A DNA stretch of 64,000 nucleotides from Glebionis coronaria (lineage: Eukaryota > Streptophyta > Magnoliopsida > Asterales > Asteraceae). Positions 1 through 9,640 of this stretch are shown here, piece after piece; the first letter of the stretch is position 1; each line of letters starts with the position of its first letter. Both the position numbers and the translations under genes were made by a program. The notes below the pieces were generated by a model. The model saw nothing but the letters and a program-made list of their open reading frames with translations, was not told where the DNA came from and ran no database searches. The stretch spans positions 661,248,963 through 661,312,962 of the forward strand of contig CM046874.1 of the NCBI GenBank assembly GCA_025667525.1. The letters are read 5' to 3'.

Positions 1-269
1 CAAAAAGTCGGTGATCCCGGTAAATTCTTGATTCCTTGTGCAATCCAAGATATGGAAGAATGCTATGCCTTGTCCGATCTTGGTGCTAGTATTAACTTGA
101 TGCCACTTGCAATCTTCAAGTCGCTCAATCTTCCTAATCTTACTCCTTCACTAATGTCTATCGAGTTGGCCGACCATTCCACGATTCCCGCATGTGGATT
201 GGCGGAAGACGTTTTTGTGAAAGTGGGAAAGTTCTATTATCTGGTAGACTTTATCGTTGTCGATATTCA
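1..269 (+). pseudogene. Element E pol, protease fragment (left of the insertion)
   Basis: Aspartic protease region of a gypsy polyprotein, reading GDPGKFLIPC and then LSDLGASINLMPLAIFKSL. The catalytic triplet reads DLG rather than the usual DSG/DTG, as in other Athila-type proteases, and element D has the same. The frame is open from the left window edge and breaks at 270, where copia A inserted. The frame then runs into A's LTR and stops at 453, giving a meaningless fusion. The remaining protease residues, including the VPLILGRSF block, resume in phase at 47727. Gag and the start of the polyprotein are outside the window. Confidence 0.85.
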
Positions 270-300
270 TGTTGGGAATAAATTAAGGCCAGATCACTTG

Positions 301-410
301 AGCGCTGACAAGAACAAAAGAAGCGTTGACAAGAACAAAACAAGCGCTGACAGCTCAAGCGTTGACAAGATAAAGTCAAGCGTTGACACATTGAAGAGAA
401 GCACTGATGG
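301..410 (+). repeat. 21-bp periodic motif array in the A LTR
   Basis: Copies of AGCGYTGACA begin at 301, 322, 343, 358 and 379, and a degenerate copy (AGCACTGAT) at 400. The spacings are 21, 21, 15, 21 and 21. The same array occurs in the 3' LTR from 47243. Read through, it encodes SADK/SVDK-type heptapeptides, the same peptide type that this motif encodes inside A's real ORFs. Confidence 0.9.
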
Positions 411-540
411 AAGATATATTCTACGCGTGTATTATATTCTAGATTACTTCTAGTAAAGATAGGAACAACAATGTATTTTCTATATTTATCTTTACCTAGA
501 ATAGCTGATACGTAGATTATTGTACAAGGCTTCTTATGTC

Positions 541-548
541 TATAAAAG
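541..548 (+). promoter_or_regulatory. TATA box, A 5' LTR
   Basis: TATAAAAG within the LTR, about 245 bp before its end. The same box is in the 3' LTR at about 47482. This is the likely RNA polymerase II promoter of A. Confidence 0.7.
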
Positions 549-787
549 AAGACCTTTAGGTTAATGTTTGATATAAGTTTTCATTCGTAAACTACTTTCA
601 TTGTAAGCAAGTTTGATATTGATAATCAAAGTGAAAGTTTGTTTATATCATTGTGTGTTCTTGTTTACGTGTTAAATTCCGCATAACACTTAGATTCATA
701 AACATATACAAAGGTTTCTCTAAGTGTATTACTTGATCTAATCTCGTATACATAAAGCTAAATCGATCTAAGTTTGGGATCAACAAG

Positions 788-799
788 TGGTATCAGAGC
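788..799 (+). other. Primer binding site of A (initiator tRNA-Met)
   Basis: TGGTATCAGAGC, two bases after the 5' LTR, is the standard plant copia primer site complementary to the 3' end of initiator tRNA-Met. Confidence 0.92.
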
Positions 800-938
800 T
801 TGTTGAGGAACTTTTGATCTTAAAGCACACCAGAACCCTAAAACTCACCAAAACCCTAATTTTCTCAGAAACCCTAACAACATCAAGTCTGAAGCAATAA
901 CCTCCTCTTCCTCAGCTTTACCAAACATCAAGATTCCC

Positions 939-1358
939 ATGCTTGATGCAACCAACTTTGACTTGTGGAATTTCAACTTTGAACAATATCTGGGGATCTA
1001 CGACTACACACTCTGGGAGATTATTGAATATGGAAACACATTCGATAAGGCTCAAAAGATTCTTAATGCCATTGCTCAAAGAACAGCTGTTGTTGGATGT
1101 CCTGAAGAGGATAAGAGAGAAAAACCTGGAGATGGTAGAGTTGTGGCTGCTGATGACATAGCAAAGAGAAGGGTTGACATGAAAGCCCTAAATATTCTGA
1201 AAGTCTCTTTTGGACAAGAAAACCAGCATAAATATAGAGGCTATGAATCTGCTAAGGATCTTTGGGCAGCTCTTGAAGTTGCATATGGTGGCAATGCAGA
1301 CACTAAGGAAGAAAAGAAAAAGCAACTTCTGCATGATTATGCTGTCTTCAAAGCTCAA
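939..1358 (+). pseudogene. Element A gag, N-terminal part
   Basis: Gag of the copia UBN2/retrotran_gag type: LDATNFDLWNFNFEQYL near the N-terminus and KDLWAALEVAYGG near the end. Gag forms the virus-like particle in the cytoplasm. The first ATG is at 939, but the frame is open upstream and typical gags start a little earlier, near 890, where an ATC stands; the original start may be lost. The gene is broken at 1358 by the C-D insertion, with target copy ctcaa at 1354-1358. It resumes in the same frame at 18867. Confidence 0.85.
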
Positions 1359-1788
1359 TGATAGGTGTGAAAACACCCATCTTTTCTACCACTTAATTAC
1401 ATTAAAACGGGACCTAAATGTATATTTTATGTCGTAAATGGCGGAATTATGCGTGGTTTGTGTTTTTATTGTGTTTCAGGGTCGAGAAGGTGAAAAGTGG
1501 AGAAAACACGGCTTTCACGGGCTTTTATTGAAGGAAAAGACAAAAGACGAAGTCGAAAGATCAAAAGTGGAAAAAGAACGGAAGTCCAAGACCAATTCTG
1601 AAGATTTATCGAAGAAAAAAGTCAAAAGACGGAAGTTTACTAAAAGCCGAAGAACTCAAGTCTAAATTATGAAGAAATCCCGAGACGAAGTCTGAAAAGT
1701 CGAAGAATTTAAGAAGACTGAAAGACTGGAAGACTGAGGACCAAGAAAGAATGAAAGAAAGAGGGAGCCACCAACCACTCCCCTCTCC

Positions 1789-1796
1789 TATAAATA
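1789..1796 (+). promoter_or_regulatory. TATA box, C 5' LTR
   Basis: TATAAATA in a C-rich context, 430 bp into the LTR. The equivalent in the 3' LTR is at 6708-6715. The expected transcript start is about 30 bp downstream. Confidence 0.75.
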
Positions 1797-2225
1797 CCAC
1801 CCTCACAACATGTGAGAGGGTTGGTTAGTTTTAGGATTAGATTAGGAGTAGGTAGTTTCTCTCTCTAAACTTATGCTTTCTCTCTCTAGACTAATTTGTG
1901 TTTAAGCTTTTGTTATTGGATCTTTACTTTTTAATTAAGCTTTTAATTCATCATCTTCTTCCTTTCTAGTTTGATTTGTTCTTATTCATCATTGTTCATG
2001 TTCTTGAGTTTTTTATGATTTTGATCAAGTGGGTTTTGATTAATTTGGTTATGTTTGTTAGTTTTGATGATTTGTTTTGATTGATTATTGTTAGTTGATG
2101 CTTATTGGTTGTTTTGGTTTAATCTTTTGTTTGATTTTGATTAATTTGAGGTTAGATTGTTGTTATTGTTCATCCCCTGTTCTTCGGGTCTGTGGTTGTT
2201 ACTGTATTCCATCATTCCCAGGTAC

Positions 2226-2465
2226 CTTCATCTGGAAGTCCAAAACTTCCGAATGAAGCAACCTTCATCCGGAAGTCCAAAACTTCCGAATGAAGCAACC
2301 TTCATCCGGAAGTCCAAAACGGAACCTTCATCCGGAAGTCCAAAACTTCCGAATGAAGCTTGTTCATCCGGAAGTCAAAAGTTCTGAATGAAGCTTGTTC
2401 ATCCGGAAGTCAAAAGTTCCGAATGAAGCTTGTTCATCCGGAAGTCCAAAACTTCCGAATGAAGG
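2226..2465 (+). repeat. TTCCG hairpin array in C 5' LTR
   Basis: Tandem units of about 34 bp, each built as TTCATCCGGAAGT, a short loop, then ACTTCCGAATGAA. The two halves are near-perfect inverted copies, so each unit can fold on itself. The array lies downstream of the TATA box, hence in the transcribed part of the LTR. A YAG acceptor-like site (2219-2221) sits just before it. Confidence 0.9.
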
Positions 2466-2841
2466 TTCTTTCTGTTTTTTTATTTTTAAGTTTTCTTCTT
2501 TTAATTTCAAGTTTGATTCTGCCCGCCTTTTTATTTATTTGAATTTTTATTCACGTTTCTTTAAGTTTAAGTTTTTATTTGCGTCATTTACTTTTTGTTA
2601 AATTTTAATTTTACGTCCTTTCATTTCTCGTCATTTATTTTCAAAGTTTTAAATATCACACCGTTTACATTTTAACTTGTTTTAATTTCTCGTCATTTAT
2701 TATTAAGTCTTGCTCATTTATTTTCCAAAACCAAAAATATTTGTTTCACCAAGAACAACTAATCTCACATATTAACCGGAAATCAATTCGATTAGATACC
2801 GAGAGAACGAACTTTCAACTAGTAAAATCTTTACATTAAAA

Positions 2842-2856
2842 TGGCGCCGCTGCCGG
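2842..2856 (+). other. Primer binding site of C (tRNA-Asp type)
   Basis: TGGCGCCGCTGCCGG directly after the LTR. It fits the tRNA-Asp primer used by Athila-type elements with one difference, and is identical to D's site at 9428. Confidence 0.85.
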
Positions 2857-2911
2857 CTCTTTTCGTGAAGATTGAAGGTTTTTTGTGAGTGAAGCGTTGG
2901 CTTTTGGGATC

Positions 2912-2927
2912 CGTTCACTTGTGAACG
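2912..2927 (+). other. Leader stem-loop of C
   Basis: CGTTCAC-TT-GTGAACG, a perfect 7-bp stem, follows a block TTTTGGGATC shared with D (D's stem is at 9494-9508). Its position just downstream of the PBS is where packaging or dimerisation signals of retroelements lie. That role is inference. Confidence 0.55.
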
Positions 2928-3043
2928 TTATTTTTCTTGTCAAAAATTTTCAAAAATCCAAAAACATTTGAAAAATCATAAAAAGCATTTCTTTTTCAAA
3001 GTTTTGCACCAAAAATATTCTTCTTGCTTATCTATCTTTCTTC

Positions 3044-4408
3044 ATGGATTTTTATGTCCATTGCGTCCGGTGTGGGAAACAATTATCTGGGAACAACTCT
3101 TGTCAATGGTGTACATGTGAGCGGTGCGGAAACGATATCGACTACACACAATCCGGATTTTGTCCTTTGTGCAACTCGACTAATTCGTACTTTTTGAACC
3201 TACCTCCTGTCCCCCCGTGCATCTATTGTGGAAGCGATTCTCATTGGCATGTTTCATGCCCGGTTCGATACCCGTATGGTCACGGGCAAGAACCGGGGTA
3301 CAATTATGACAATGACAATAGCTATCCACAAGACGCACCTAATTTTTCTCCACACCCGGTTTGCAACAACTGTGGGGGTCCTCACGATACCTATTATTGT
3401 CAACCAATGAATTATTATGAGCAAAATCCGGATCCTCAGTTTTCTTCACCTATGGATTATTATGAACCAAACCCGGTTTCTAATTATTCCCAACCGATGA
3501 ACAACTATGAGCCACAACCTTGCTTTAATTCAGGTTTTCAACACTATGAGCCCCCACCGCACTCACTCGATCATCAGCCTCGTCACGGGATGAGTTACCA
3601 AGAACCAATTGTCGATCTTGCTACAGCTTGTCAAGCGCAATCAAAAGAGCTTTTACACACGCTGCGAACTTGTATGGAGTCATTTTTACAGCAGCAAGAT
3701 CAGACGAGTACCCATATCCCTGAGCATATTATTGGCCCTATAAATAATGAGGAAAGTGATGACGATATTGAGGTTATTTTCGACGAAGAGGAATTTCTAA
3801 AGCAAAATACTTCACTCCTTCGTGATGATAGTTTTCACATTCCTGAGATCGATGAGTTTCTTGCTATTGATACACCCGTGGAATACACATCCGGGTATTC
3901 TGATGTGGAAGGAGATATACTTTTTCTAGAAGATTTATTACACGATGACACTACACCTTCTATCCCAGAGGTGGAAAGATGTGAATCTACTAGAAAAGGG
4001 ACGCAGGTGGAAGGTAATTGTTCTCATACTTCTCATATTATATTACCACCTCATCCTCCCACGTGCACACCCAAGCGGGTGATGTATCACTTTTACTCTG
4101 CTCGTTTTATACCAGGAAATGAGGATGAGTGCTTCGACCCGGGAGGTGACATTGATTATGCTATGATTGGTAACAATACGGCCTTGCCGTTTGCTCAGCA
4201 TCAATTGTCTTTGGGGGATGGCAATGTGCTTACTACACCCAACCCACCTCCCGTGGATCTTGAATTCACATACTATACGTATGTTGAAAGGACCTTTCTC
4301 CCTGTCAAGACTTATTCCCCCGCCTCTCCTTTGTTGATGTCAACCGGGAACGAGGACAAGGTCTTTGATCCCGGTATCACATTCGAGGCTTCCCCATGGA
4401 CCATTTAA
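3044..4408 (+). CDS. Cysteine-rich accessory protein of element C (454 aa)
   Basis: An intact 454-aa ORF and the only coding region of C. The N-terminal ~115 residues hold several CxxC pairs: VHCVRCGK, CTCERCG, CPLC, CIYCGSDSHWHVSC and CNNCGGPHDTYYC. The last two resemble zinc knuckles. Residues ~115-180 contain a degenerate Tyr/Pro-rich repeat (MNYYEQNP, MDYYEPNP, MNNYEPQP). The middle is acidic (EESDDDIEVIFDEEEF), and the C-terminal third has two GNED...FDPG repeats. No RT or integrase motif is present. I recall similar cysteine-rich ORFs in Asteraceae gypsy-linked predictions, but the function is unknown. Nucleic-acid binding is a guess from the knuckles. The stop is followed after 8 nt by the conserved 3' hairpin. 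Confidence 0.7.
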   Translation: MDFYVHCVRCGKQLSGNNSCQWCTCERCGNDIDYTQSGFCPLCNSTNSYFLNLPPVPPCIYCGSDSHWHVSCPVRYPYGHGQEPGYNYDNDNSYPQDAPNFSPHPVCNNCGGPHDTYYCQPMNYYEQNPDPQFSSPMDYYEPNPVSNYSQPMNNYEPQPCFNSGFQHYEPPPHSLDHQPRHGMSYQEPIVDLATACQAQSKELLHTLRTCMESFLQQQDQTSTHIPEHIIGPINNEESDDDIEVIFDEEEFLKQNTSLLRDDSFHIPEIDEFLAIDTPVEYTSGYSDVEGDILFLEDLLHDDTTPSIPEVERCESTRKGTQVEGNCSHTSHIILPPHPPTCTPKRVMYHFYSARFIPGNEDECFDPGGDIDYAMIGNNTALPFAQHQLSLGDGNVLTTPNPPPVDLEFTYYTYVERTFLPVKTYSPASPLLMSTGNEDKVFDPGITFEASPWTI

Positions 4409-4416
4409 TTCGGGGA

Positions 4417-4436
4417 CGAGTCAGGCTCGTGACTCG
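4417..4436 (+). other. Post-stop hairpin of C
   Basis: CGAGTCA-GGCTCG-TGACTCG, a perfect 7-bp stem 8 nt after the stop codon. Equivalents follow pol in D (15349-15370), E (51141-51160) and G (63424-63443, minus). Confidence 0.65.
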
Positions 4437-4736
4437 GTCAACAAAAACAAGCGCTTTTTGGGAGGCAACCCAATTATCTATCTATTTTCACCATAAGTGT
4501 AGGGGGAGCCCCGTGGTGTTTCTTGCTTTCTTTCTTATCTTATGCAGGGATTAGAGCTTCAAAGACACACTCTTGATGACTTTTGACGACCGTGATTCCG
4601 TGTTCCCTTCTTCCCGGTTCTATCCTAAACTCTTTTCGATTCACTATTTTATATTTCTCAATATTAAAATAGGAATCTCTTTAGTTGTCTCTTTCTTAGC
4701 GAGATTTAAACAAAGTGCACAATGTCCTAAGTGTAG

Positions 4737-4776
4737 GGGAGTTTACTCCCACATGCTTAAACATTGAGGACAATAT
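4737..4776 (+). other. Paired 3' UTR hairpins of C
   Basis: The first stem is GGGAG-TTTA-CTCCC (4737-4750). After ACATGCTTAA it is followed by ACATTGAGGACAATAT, a 6-bp stem with a GAGGAC-type centre and one mismatch. The same pair occurs in D, E and G. Confidence 0.6.
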
Positions 4777-6263
4777 TTATCTTAAGTGTAGGGGGGACTT
4801 CTATCGAAGTTAAGTGGCCTTTTCCTTGTATTTGTCCTCATTTTAACCGGAAAATCTATTTTTCGACATTTTTCAAAATTTTTAATCTATTTTGGCCTAG
4901 TTGTAGTTCCCTTTATTTTTGCTACTTTTCTCTTATTTTAATAAAATGGTTTTAGCAAGTTTAGATATCTTAGATATATTAGGCCCATTGTGAATATTTT
5001 GACTCAACCCGAGTTTACTTATCCAAGTTCACTCTAGCTAGTATCCTTAACCATGTAGACCTTAATTGGTTTATTAGGCTAAGCATCCACGAGTCTCATT
5101 CCTTGAGGTTTTAAATTGTGGAGAACGAGAAATGATAGAGTTGGTTACAAGTTTAGTATTCTCTCATTAACTTATGTGAGTTAATTATGATCTTTTTCTC
5201 CCATCACTTGCTAATAAATTATCTGCAATAAGTAAGGTCGTACGATTTGAAAAGTTACTTAGCTTCTAGCCCAAGATCGTTTAAAAGTTGCTCGGTAATG
5301 ACGAGAGTTCATAGCCAAGGCATAACTTATGAAGCGGGGCACGAAGATTGGCGAGTCCAAAAAGGCCCTAACAAGGCATGAGGATTCAATTTTATTGCTG
5401 AAGATCCAAGGTGATGTGAAAAGCATTATTCCCAAAATCAATATAAAGGATCAAGACTCACGACGAAAAGCAATCAACTCCCATAAATATGATGGAGAAG
5501 TCTATCCGAAAAGACCCTAACAAGGTATGAGGATAAATAGATCCAAGTCCGAAAAAGAGGCGGATCGTTGTATCTCAAAATCCCAATTAGAGATTGAAGA
5601 AATAATCATGAAGTCGTGGTCAACAAAGTTGGAGTACCTCTCAAAAGTCTCCAAGTGAAGAAACTCTATGAACGATGAGAAGACCATTATCTCAAGCATG
5701 TCTCTCAAGATATGAAGTATGAAGTACATGCCAAATATCGGCCCGAGAAAGGTCTCAAATCGTGAACCAAGTTATGCCAAGATATGAACTTTTTGATATC
5801 CCGAGAAGCAGTTTTAAGAGATTTTGTCCTTTAGCTAACTATTGATCAAATCGTCCTACTTTGCTTTCAGCCTAAATAAATTATCGAAATAAGTCAACAA
5901 TGCATCCTCGTGATCGTTCAAGACATCAATAAAATATAAGAGATACCCATAGGAATAAGAGAGTTTAAGTGATTAATTGAACCGCATGAGTAAATGTTTG
6001 TTATTGCTAACTTGTACTAACAATGATTTTGTTTTTAAGCTTGGCATGGGAACGTGAAACTTGAGGGTGATAAACATTCATGACACACAAGCCCTAATGT
6101 AAGTGTTAGATTTCTTTACAAGTTTCTTCCTTGCTGCATCTTGTTATTTTCTATCTTTTTGATTTTCCTTAGTTGTTTAATAAAGGCCAAGGTAGGTTGA
6201 TTATGATGGAGAGTGTAAACCTTGCTTTATCACTAAGCATTGCATGAGGGCATTGCAATGGTT

Positions 6264-6277
6264 AAGTGTAGGGGATT
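6264..6277 (+). other. Polypurine tract of C
   Basis: AAGTGTAGGGGATT immediately before the 3' LTR at 6278. D has the same tract at 17235-17248. It is the plus-strand primer site. Confidence 0.75.
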
Positions 6278-7807
6278 TGATAGGTTTGAAAACACCCATC
6301 TTTTATACCACTTAATTACATTAAAACGGGACGTAAACGTATATTTTATGTCGTAAATGGCGGAATTATGCGTGGTTTGTGTTTTTATTGTGTTTCAGGG
6401 TCGAGAAGGTGAAAAGTGGAGAAAACACGGCTTTCACGGGCTTTTATTGAAGGAAAAGACAAAAGACGAAGTCGAAAGATCAAAAGTGGAAAAAGAACGG
6501 AAGTCCAAGACCAATTCTGAAGATTTATCGAAGAAAAAAGTCAAAAGACGGAAGTTTACTAAAAGCCGAAGAACTCAAGTCTAAATTATGAAGAAATCCC
6601 GAGACGAAGTCTGAAAAGTCGAAGAATTTAAGAAGACTGAAAGACTGGAAGACTGAGGACCAAGAAAGAATGAAAGAAAGAGGGAGCCACCAACCACTCC
6701 CCTCTCCTATAAATACCACCATCACAACATGTGAGAGGGTTGGTTAGTTTTAGGATTAGATTAGGAGTAGGTAGTTTCTCTCTCTAAACTTATGCTTTCT
6801 CTCTCTAGACTAATTTGTGTTTAAGCTTTTGTTATTGGATCTTTAATTTTTAATTAAGCTTTTAATTCATCATCTTCTTCCTTTATAGTTTGATTTGTTC
6901 TTATTCATCATTGTTCATGTTCTTGAGTTTTTTATGATTTTGATCAAGTGGGTTTTGATTAATTTGGTTATGTTTGTTAGTTTTGATGATTGTTTTGATT
7001 GATTATTGTTAGTTGATGCTTATTGGTTGTTTTGGTTTAATCTTTTGTTTGATTTTGACTAATTTGAGGTTAGATTGTTGTTACTGTTCATCCCCTGTTC
7101 TTCGGGTCTTTGGTTGTTACTGTATTCCATCATTCCCAGGCACCTTCATCTGGAAGTCCAAAACTTCCGAATGAAGCAACCTTCATCCGGAAGTCCAAAA
7201 CTTCCAAATGAAGCAACCTTCATCCGGAAGTCCAAAACTTCCGAATGAAGCAACCTTCATCCGGAAGTCCAAAACTTCCGAATGAAGCAACCTTCATCCG
7301 GAAGTCCAAAACTTCCGAATGAAGCTTGTTCATCCGGAAGTCAAAAGTTCCGAATGAAGCTTGTTCATCCGAAAGTCAAAAGTTCCGAATGAAGCTTGTT
7401 CATCCGGAAGTCCAAAACTTCCGAATGAAGGTTCTTTCTGTTTTTTTATTTTTAAGTTTTCTTCTTTTAATTTAGAGTTTGATTCTGCCCGCCTTTTTAT
7501 TTATTTGAATTTTTATTCACGTTTCTTTTAGTTTAAGTTTTTATTTGCGTCATTTACTTTTTGTTAAATTTTAATTTTACGTCCTTTCATTTCTCGTCAT
7601 TTATTTTCAAAGTTTTAAATATCGCACCGTTTACATTTTAACTTGTTTTAATTTCTCGTCATTTATTATTAAGTCTTGCTCATTTATTTTCCAAAACCAA
7701 AAATATTTGTTTCACCAAGAACAACTAATCTCACATATTAACCGGAAATCAATTCGATTAGATACCGAGAGAACGAACTTTCAACTAGTAAAATCTTTAC
7801 ATTAAAA
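6278..7807 (+). repeat. 3' LTR of C
   Basis: Copy of 1359-2841, starting TGATAGGTTT. TATA box at 6708-6715, TTCCG hairpin array at about 7143-7431, ending cattaaaa. The next five bases are not LTR (see the junction). Confidence 0.85.
7143..7431 (+). repeat. TTCCG hairpin array in C 3' LTR
   Basis: Same 34-bp inverted-repeat units as at 2226-2465 with more units, so the array has expanded or contracted since or during insertion. Confidence 0.88.
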
Positions 7808-7812
7808 TGATT
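7808..7812 (+). other. C/D junction linker
   Basis: Five bases, tgatt, separate the end of C's 3' LTR from the start of D's 5' LTR. 'tg' matches the first bases of the PBS that follow C's 5' LTR (aaaa-tggcg). 'att' matches the bases between the polypurine tract and the LTR start (gggg-att-TGATAGG). The exact split is ambiguous by one base. This is what joined, unprocessed cDNA ends would look like. Confidence 0.7.
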
Positions 7813-8257
7813 TGATAGGTGTGTAAACACCCATCCTTTTACCACTTAATTCTGGCTAAAACGAGACCAAAACACGTATTTAATATCATTTGTTTGGAAT
7901 TATGCGTGGTTTTTGTGTTTATTGTGTTTTCAGAGCCAACCGGATGAATATTGAAGAAAACATGGGATTGCACGGGTTTTACTGAAGAAAATGACTCAAG
8001 AAAAAGTCTATTGTCCAAGAGATGCAAAAGATTTGAAGTCACTGGGACTATTCGAAGATTAATCGAAGAAAAGGACCAAGGATGGAAGATTTACATAAGT
8101 CGAAGAAACTCAAGTCTATTAAATGAAGAAATTAAAAGACGAGTTAAATTTAATCGACGACAAATCCCGAATCAGAATCGAAAACGGAAACTTTTCTGAA
8201 AAGACGAAAGGACAAGAAGAACGGGAGAAAGCCCACTCACCAACCAAAAGACAAGAC

Positions 8258-8266
8258 TATATAAAG
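8258..8266 (+). promoter_or_regulatory. TATA box, D 5' LTR
   Basis: TATATAAAG, 445 bp into the LTR, repeated at 17694 in the 3' LTR. Confidence 0.75.
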
Positions 8267-8701
8267 GATCCCCTCACACACTTTTCATCCAGTTTTTTTT
8301 AGTTTTTCTTCTCCCCTTCTTTCTCTTTTTTCTGTTTCGTAGGATCACCATCACCACTAGGGTGTTTGGTGATTTTAATCTTTGATCTTGAAATCTCGTA
8401 ATTTTAATCCTTGTTTTGTTATTGTTGAATACATTAAATCATCAATACAAGTTCTTGTTTAATCTTTCCATTTCATCTTGTTCATCATCATCTTTATCTT
8501 CAAGTTCTTAAGTTCTTATTTTATTGATTTTGATCTTTAAAAGTTGTTTGGATTTGTGTTTTTGTTGATGGGATTTGTAGTTTATGGTTAGTAAATCATT
8601 TGTGTTAAGTTGTATTTAAGTTTTTGGTAAAAAACTTGGTGATTTTTGGATCAAAACTGGTTTCCTTGTTCTTCGGGTAAACGACTGTTTTTATGTTCCT
8701 A

Positions 8702-9165
8702 GGTTCCGGATGAACACCAAAAGTTCCGGATGAACATGTCCTTTAAAAGTTCCGAATGAGTCCTTGTTTAAAATGTTCCGAATGAATCAAAACTTCCGAA
8801 CGAACTGATGTTCCGGATGAATAGAATGTTCCGAATGAACTAAAAAGTTCCGAATGAGTTTTGTTTCTGAAAAGTTCCGAATGAATTTTGTTCTTTAAAA
8901 GTTCCGAATGAGTTTTGTTTAAAAAGTTCCGAACGAATTGAAAGTTCCGAATGAGTGTAAAGTTCCGAATGAGTCTAAATGTTCCGAATGAAGTAAAACT
9001 TCCGAATGAACCAATCTTCCGAACGAAGTTCCGCATGAGAGTTCCGACCCAACTTCCGAGCCAAACTTCCGAACGAAGTTCCGAACCAAGTTCCGAATAA
9101 AGTTCCGGATAAACTTACAGGTGAAATGTTCCGAATCAAGGTTAAACTTCCGAATCAAATTTCTT
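8702..9165 (+). repeat. TTCCGAATGA array in D 5' LTR
   Basis: About 25 irregularly spaced copies of GTTCCGAATGA, CTTCCGAA and GTTCCGGATGA. The first copy begins directly after TTTTATGTTCCTAG, a good splice-acceptor look-alike (AG at 8701-8702). Units are direct rather than the paired inverted units of C. Long open frames on the minus strand here are products of the repeat, not genes. Confidence 0.9.
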
Positions 9166-9427
9166 TGAATATTTTTAAGAGTTACTGTATTACTGTTTCT
9201 ACTGTTTCTTTATTTTAATTTTAATTTTAATTCCAGTCTTTGTAGTTGCCATTAAATTAATTGTTTTTGATTTAAAATTTCATTTTAATACATGTAAACT
9301 TTTTATTAGATTAGAAAACCAAACCCTTTTATTTAGTAACCAAGAACAATCATTCCACTTAAGGCCGAGATCAATTCGAGAGGATTCCGAGAGAATAGAG
9401 AACCCAAACAAAATATCTTGTATCAAA

Positions 9428-9442
9428 TGGCGCCGCTGCCGG
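9428..9442 (+). other. Primer binding site of D (tRNA-Asp type)
   Basis: TGGCGCCGCTGCCGG, two bases (aa) after the LTR end and identical to C's. Confidence 0.87.
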
Positions 9443-9493
9443 CTCTTCTCGTTAAGATCAAAAGTTTTTTGTGAGAACTTGGATTTTGGGATC

Positions 9494-9508
9494 CGTTCCG
9501 CGTGAACG
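9494..9508 (+). other. Leader stem-loop of D
   Basis: CGTTC-CGCGT-GAACG after TTTTGGGATC, the counterpart of C's leader stem at 2912-2927. It is a candidate packaging or dimer signal shared by the two partners. Confidence 0.5.
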
Positions 9509-9640
9509 TTAACTTTTCATAAAAATTTTCAAAAAATCCTAAAAAAATATAAAATTTTCAAAAATACAAAAAAATTAAAAAACATAAAAACCAAAAATAT
9601 TTTTGCTTTGTTTTTCTTTTGTTAGTTCTTTTGCAGGTGT

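Larger units (their letters stand above)
270..785 (+). repeat. 5' LTR of copia A
   Basis: 516 bp from TGTTGGG to ATCAACA. It is repeated at 47211-47726 with about nine substitutions. It is preceded by the target copy attca (265-269) and followed by 'ag' and the tRNA-Met-type primer site. U3 contains the 21-bp motif array (301-410) and a TATA box at 541. Confidence 0.95.
1359..2841 (+). repeat. 5' LTR of C
   Basis: Starts TGATAGGTGT and runs to the base before the primer site. It is repeated at 6278-7807. The length difference comes mostly from the number of TTCCG repeat units. A GGTGT-GAAA-ACACC stem (1364-1377) follows the terminal TG. The exact 3' boundary is uncertain by a few bases because the copies agree up to cattaaaa. 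Confidence 0.85.
4409..6277 (+). other. 3' UTR of element C
   Basis: Non-coding, closely related to D's 3' UTR (15342-17248) and to the reverse complement of G's (61316-63451). It holds the post-stop hairpin (4417-4436), paired hairpins (4737-4776), four AAGTGTAGGGG tracts (near 4494, 4726, 4782 and 6264) and the polypurine tract before the 3' LTR. A 63-codon open frame at 5329-5520 has a counterpart in D (16285-16485), but this follows from DNA similarity and I do not call it a gene. Confidence 0.8.
1359..7807 (+). mobile_element. Non-autonomous gypsy element C
   Basis: About 6.45 kb with LTRs of about 1.5 kb starting TGATAGG. The primer site is the same tRNA-Asp type as in D, and the internal region of about 3.4 kb holds one cysteine-rich ORF. 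There is no protease, RT, RNase H or integrase. The leader after the PBS and the entire 3' UTR match D closely, which suggests C uses D's machinery. The LTR copies differ at roughly one to two percent of positions by eye, much like D's. Confidence 0.85.
7813..9425 (+). repeat. 5' LTR of D
   Basis: 1,613 bp, TGATAGGTGTG to TGTATCA, with a GGTGT-GTAA-ACACC stem at 7818-7831 and TATA at 8258. The transcribed part carries the TTCCG array (8702-9165). The 3' copy has the same length and ends TGTATTA. Confidence 0.93.

Noticed and set aside
28..453. 141-codon ORF at the left edge as one gene
   Set aside because: It is a fusion of E's protease with A's LTR across the insertion point at 270. The tail is the 21-bp motif array.
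1438..1665. 75-codon ORF repeated at 6357-6584
   Set aside because: The two copies are the same stretch of C's two LTRs. The frame is basic and low in complexity, with no domain.
5329..5520. 63-codon ORF conserved with 16285-16485
   Set aside because: Similarity equals that of the surrounding 3' UTR, with no excess conservation of the frame, and minus-strand frames there are conserved too.
7801..7812. A separate target duplication at the C/D joint showing two independent insertions
   Set aside because: tgatt before D does not match ctcaa after D, and ctcaa before C does not match the bases after C. Only the outer pair matches.
8743..9158. Long minus-strand open frames rich in Arg-Asn-Phe and Ser-Glu
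   Set aside because: They are translations of the TTCCGAATGA array. The same happens at 18179-18594, 25806-26136 and 35734-36273. The repeat happens to lack stops in these frames.
2226..9165. Heat-shock elements in the TTCCGGAA-like repeats
   Set aside because: The repeats do not keep the GAAnnTTC spacing. Most are TTCCGAAT, with one base between TTC and GAA.
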